DNA of 64,000 nucleotides, taken from Seribacter sp963934295. Its GTDB lineage: Bacteria > Verrucomicrobiota > Verrucomicrobiia > Opitutales > Seribacteraceae. The stretch lies in contig CAWVXY010000014.1 of the NCBI GenBank assembly GCA_963934295.1, positions 12,801 to 76,800 on the forward strand, given 5' to 3'. Below are positions 62,535-64,000 of this stretch, one piece after another (the stretch's first letter is position 1; each line of letters starts with the position of its first letter). The notes under the pieces are model-generated. The model saw nothing but the letters and a program-made list of their open reading frames with translations, did not search any database and was not told the DNA's origin. The position numbers and the translations under genes are program-made.

Positions 62535-64000
62535 TTAGGGAGTATGAACCTCCACTGATTTAATTGAATAGTTATAATAGTGTGCAACTCCATTCTTCGT
62601 AGTCATATAGTAAATCCAATTTCCTATATTTGATTGGTATAGAAAAGGATAAAGTCCATTGGTTGACCAAACCCAACCACGGTCTCTCGACCATGCCCAT
62701 ATACCATTTATTGAATCGGAGGACACATAGAGCCAGCCATGAACTGCATGAAAAATCCAACCGTTTTCAAAATCTTTGTAACTACCAAACCAGGAATTTT
62801 GCAACCATCCACCCGGTATTTCAACAGAATCACTCTTCAGAGTAGAAAGAGCTTTTTCCTGTGGATTCATTTTGCTAGGATCACTTTTAGATTGAATGAC
62901 AATTTTGAGCGTACTTCCATAGGTAGTTCCCGCGGTGTTTTCAATAAAAGCTCTGAAATAAATGGTTTTGTCAAAACCAGCATCATAATTCGCAGTAAAA
63001 GTATTCCCATCTTGAAACTCGCCAATTATTATTTGAGTATTTGGTAACTGAGGATCAAGTTTTGCGATGGAAGACACTAAAAAGCCTACTGTCGACGAAT
63101 CTGCCTTAGAGTTTCCCTCTGCTTGAAGAGTTTTTCCATTAAGTATTATCTGACCTTGATTTAAGGAATGACCGATTGTTTCGACCACAACTCGTTTAAT
63201 GATTGGTTGAATGGGTTGAGCAACTCCAGTTTCTGGCTGATATCCACTACTTGGACTGGAATAGCCATTACCTGAAGTTTGGTACCCGCTACCGGGAGTT
63301 TGATTTCCTCCGCTAGGAGTCTGGTATCCACCACTTGGGGTTTGATAGCCGCTACCAGGAGGCTGGCTACCTCCGCTGGGGGTTTGATAGCCACCACCAC
63401 CTGGAGTTTGGTAACCTCCCCCTTGAGTTTGATTTCCTCCGCTAGGAGTCTGGTATCCACCACTTGGGGTTTGATAGCCGCTACCGGGAGACTGGCTACC
63501 TCCGCTGGGGGGTTGATAGCCACCTGCCGGTGTTTGATAATGCCCACCCCCAGACTGATAATTACCTCCACCCGATTGGTAATTACCCCCGGAAGATTGA
63601 TAATTAACAGAAACCGACTGAGTGATAGGTGGGTTGTGCATATTGCCGTTTTGATCGAGGAGAACGACATTGATCTGTCTTTGCCCGTAAGACTGTCCGT
63701 TCAAAATATCATTTCGGTTGGTTGTACCGACTACCTGGGTACCCCCATGGGGTGAGCCATATGCAGGGAATCCAGAATCAATCTTGTATGCCCATGTGGG
63801 AGTCTGGTATCCACCTCCGTTTGACTGGTAAGTAATGTGAATGTATAAATTGTCATTACTCGAAGTAACGAGTGAGCCATTACCCGGTGCTTGAATGGCG
63901 ATGGTACCGCCTGCAGGTGTTTGATAATGCCCACCACCTGATTGGTAATTACCTCCACCCGATTGGTAATTACCCCCGGAAGATTGATAATTAACAGAAA
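62535..64000 (-). CDS. Repeat-rich surface protein, C-terminal part
   Basis: 487 codons, open to the right edge: reading the complementary strand upstream of a TTG at 63704 gives another 98 sense codons with no stop, so the N-terminus is missing. From N to C: a partial block NYQSGGGHYQTPAGG, a beta-rich module (TIAIQAPGNGSLVTSS ... GSPHGGTQVVGTTNRND ... INVVLLDQNGNMHNPP), a second NYQSGGG block, about 17 heptads of the YQTPSGG type, a module with VVVETIGHSLNQGQIILNGK and FDKTIYFRAFIENTAG, and a Trp-rich end. Gly/Gln/Tyr-rich heptads suggest a flexible, adhesive or prion-like stalk. Probably outer-surface. No catalytic motif. Confidence 0.8.
   Translation of the reverse strand, partial: SVNYQSSGGNYQSGGGNYQSGGGHYQTPAGGTIAIQAPGNGSLVTSSNDNLYIHITYQSNGGGYQTPTWAYKIDSGFPAYGSPHGGTQVVGTTNRNDILNGQSYGQRQINVVLLDQNGNMHNPPITQSVSVNYQSSGGNYQSGGGNYQSGGGHYQTPAGGYQPPSGGSQSPGSGYQTPSGGYQTPSGGNQTQGGGYQTPGGGGYQTPSGGSQPPGSGYQTPSGGYQTPSGGNQTPGSGYQTSGNGYSSPSSGYQPETGVAQPIQPIIKRVVVETIGHSLNQGQIILNGKTLQAEGNSKADSSTVGFLVSSIAKLDPQLPNTQIIIGEFQDGNTFTANYDAGFDKTIYFRAFIENTAGTTYGSTLKIVIQSKSDPSKMNPQEKALSTLKSDSVEIPGGWLQNSWFGSYKDFENGWIFHAVHGWLYVSSDSINGIWAWSRDRGWVWSTNGLYPFLYQSNIGNWIYYMTTKNGVAHYYNYSIKSVEVHTP
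63296..63395. repeat. 100-bp direct repeat, copy 1 (129-bp period)
   Basis: Within the heptad-coding region; matches 63425-63524 with about three differences by eye, the first 61 bases being identical. The offset is exactly 129 bp (43 codons), so copies stay in frame. Signs of recent duplication in the stalk. Confidence 0.85.
63425..63524. repeat. 100-bp direct repeat, copy 2
   Basis: Partner of 63296-63395, 129 bp further. It encodes the same string of YQTPSGG, NQTPSGG-like and SQ(S/P)PGSG heptads in the surface protein read on the minus strand. Confidence 0.85.
63524..63613. repeat. 90-bp direct repeat, copy 1 (387-bp period)
   Basis: Encodes the SVNYQSSGG-NYQSGGG-HYQTPAGG block of the surface protein. 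About 85 of 90 bases match the stretch at 63911-64000. Confidence 0.85.
63911..64000. repeat. 90-bp direct repeat, copy 2, cut by window edge
   Basis: Partner of 63524-63613 at a distance of 387 bp (129 codons, three times the 129-bp period). The window ends inside the matching sequence, so the true length of the repeat unit is unknown. Confidence 0.85.

Noticed and set aside
63161..63958. Open frames on both strands of 158, 169 and 75 aa in the repeat region
   Set aside because: They are other-frame readings of the heptad repeats. The real frame is the minus-strand one ending at 62535, which continues past both ends of these frames.
63229..64000. CRISPR-like array at the right end
   Set aside because: The repeats are in-frame coding heptads and modules with no spacer/repeat alternation of 25-40 bp and no cas genes.

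Overview
The window looks like a chromosomal segment from a member of the PVC superphylum, most likely a marine or particle-associated Verrucomicrobiota (Opitutae-like). This is inferred from family content, not from a marker gene. The pointers are CxxCH proteins of the Planctomycete/Verrucomicrobium type (beta-propeller plus HEAT or cytochrome domain), a DUF1549/DUF1553 (PSD1) and DUF1501 gene pair, a DUF6288 PDZ protein, many type I sulfatases and sialate-O-acetylesterase-like SGNH esterases, Tat-exported sugar-isomerase folds, and a Trp-rich C-terminal module I associate with Opitutae surface proteins. Coding density is high and base composition is moderate and even. I saw no rRNA, tRNA, CRISPR array, transposase or phage genes.

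Layout. 1-3.7 kb: 3' end of pntB, a PDZ/DUF6288 exported protein, a small outer-membrane beta-barrel and a 2H phosphoesterase. 3.9-7.9 kb: a cytoplasmic sulfatase, then an exported SMP-30-type lactonase, a zinc alcohol dehydrogenase and gluconokinase, which read as a sugar -> lactone -> gluconate -> 6-phosphogluconate route. 8-16 kb: two PhoD-like phosphatases, a PIG-L deacetylase and a giant HEAT-repeat cytochrome, packed as two convergent pairs whose stop codons are 1-2 nt apart. 16-20 kb: an AraC regulator divergent from a three-gene catabolic operon (DapA-like lyase, TIM-barrel isomerase, Gfo/Idh/MocA dehydrogenase) of unknown substrate. 20-25 kb: another propeller-cytochrome, a non-coding stretch with two 127-bp terminal-inverted repeats, a Tat-exported hydroxypyruvate-isomerase-like protein, heme A synthase and a decayed third repeat copy.

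25-30 kb (minus strand): an exported hypothetical, a cytochrome c, a propeller protein and a sialate O-acetylesterase. 30-41 kb (plus strand): four exported sulfatases, two SGNH esterases, a SIMPL protein and PolX. With the gene at 3.9 kb this makes five sulfatases and three carbohydrate esterases, but no glycoside hydrolase, lyase or formylglycine-generating enzyme, so the locus can strip sulfate and acetyl groups but not cut a glycan backbone. 41-51 kb: an ABC-F ATPase, the PSD1/DUF1501 pair, a Tat-exported FAD oxidoreductase and a small membrane protein. 51-53 kb: a sirtuin and an SMP-30/NHL propeller.

53.1-58.7 kb: the most notable system, a translationally coupled jetA-jetB-jetC operon (DUF3375 kleisin, DUF4194 KITE subunit, SMC-like ATPase), i.e. 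Wadjet/MksFEB, with no jetD nuclease gene anywhere in the window. 58.7-64 kb: an aldo/keto reductase, a nitrilase-superfamily amidase, an O-antigen-ligase-type membrane protein, and the C-terminal 487 codons of a repeat-built surface protein (YQTPSGG heptads, duplicated modules, Trp-rich end) that runs off the right edge.

Several start codons were moved downstream of the longest possible reading frame because the first in-frame start was GTG or TTG and an internal ATG begins a clear signal peptide. Function calls rest on motif and family recognition by eye; no database search was run.
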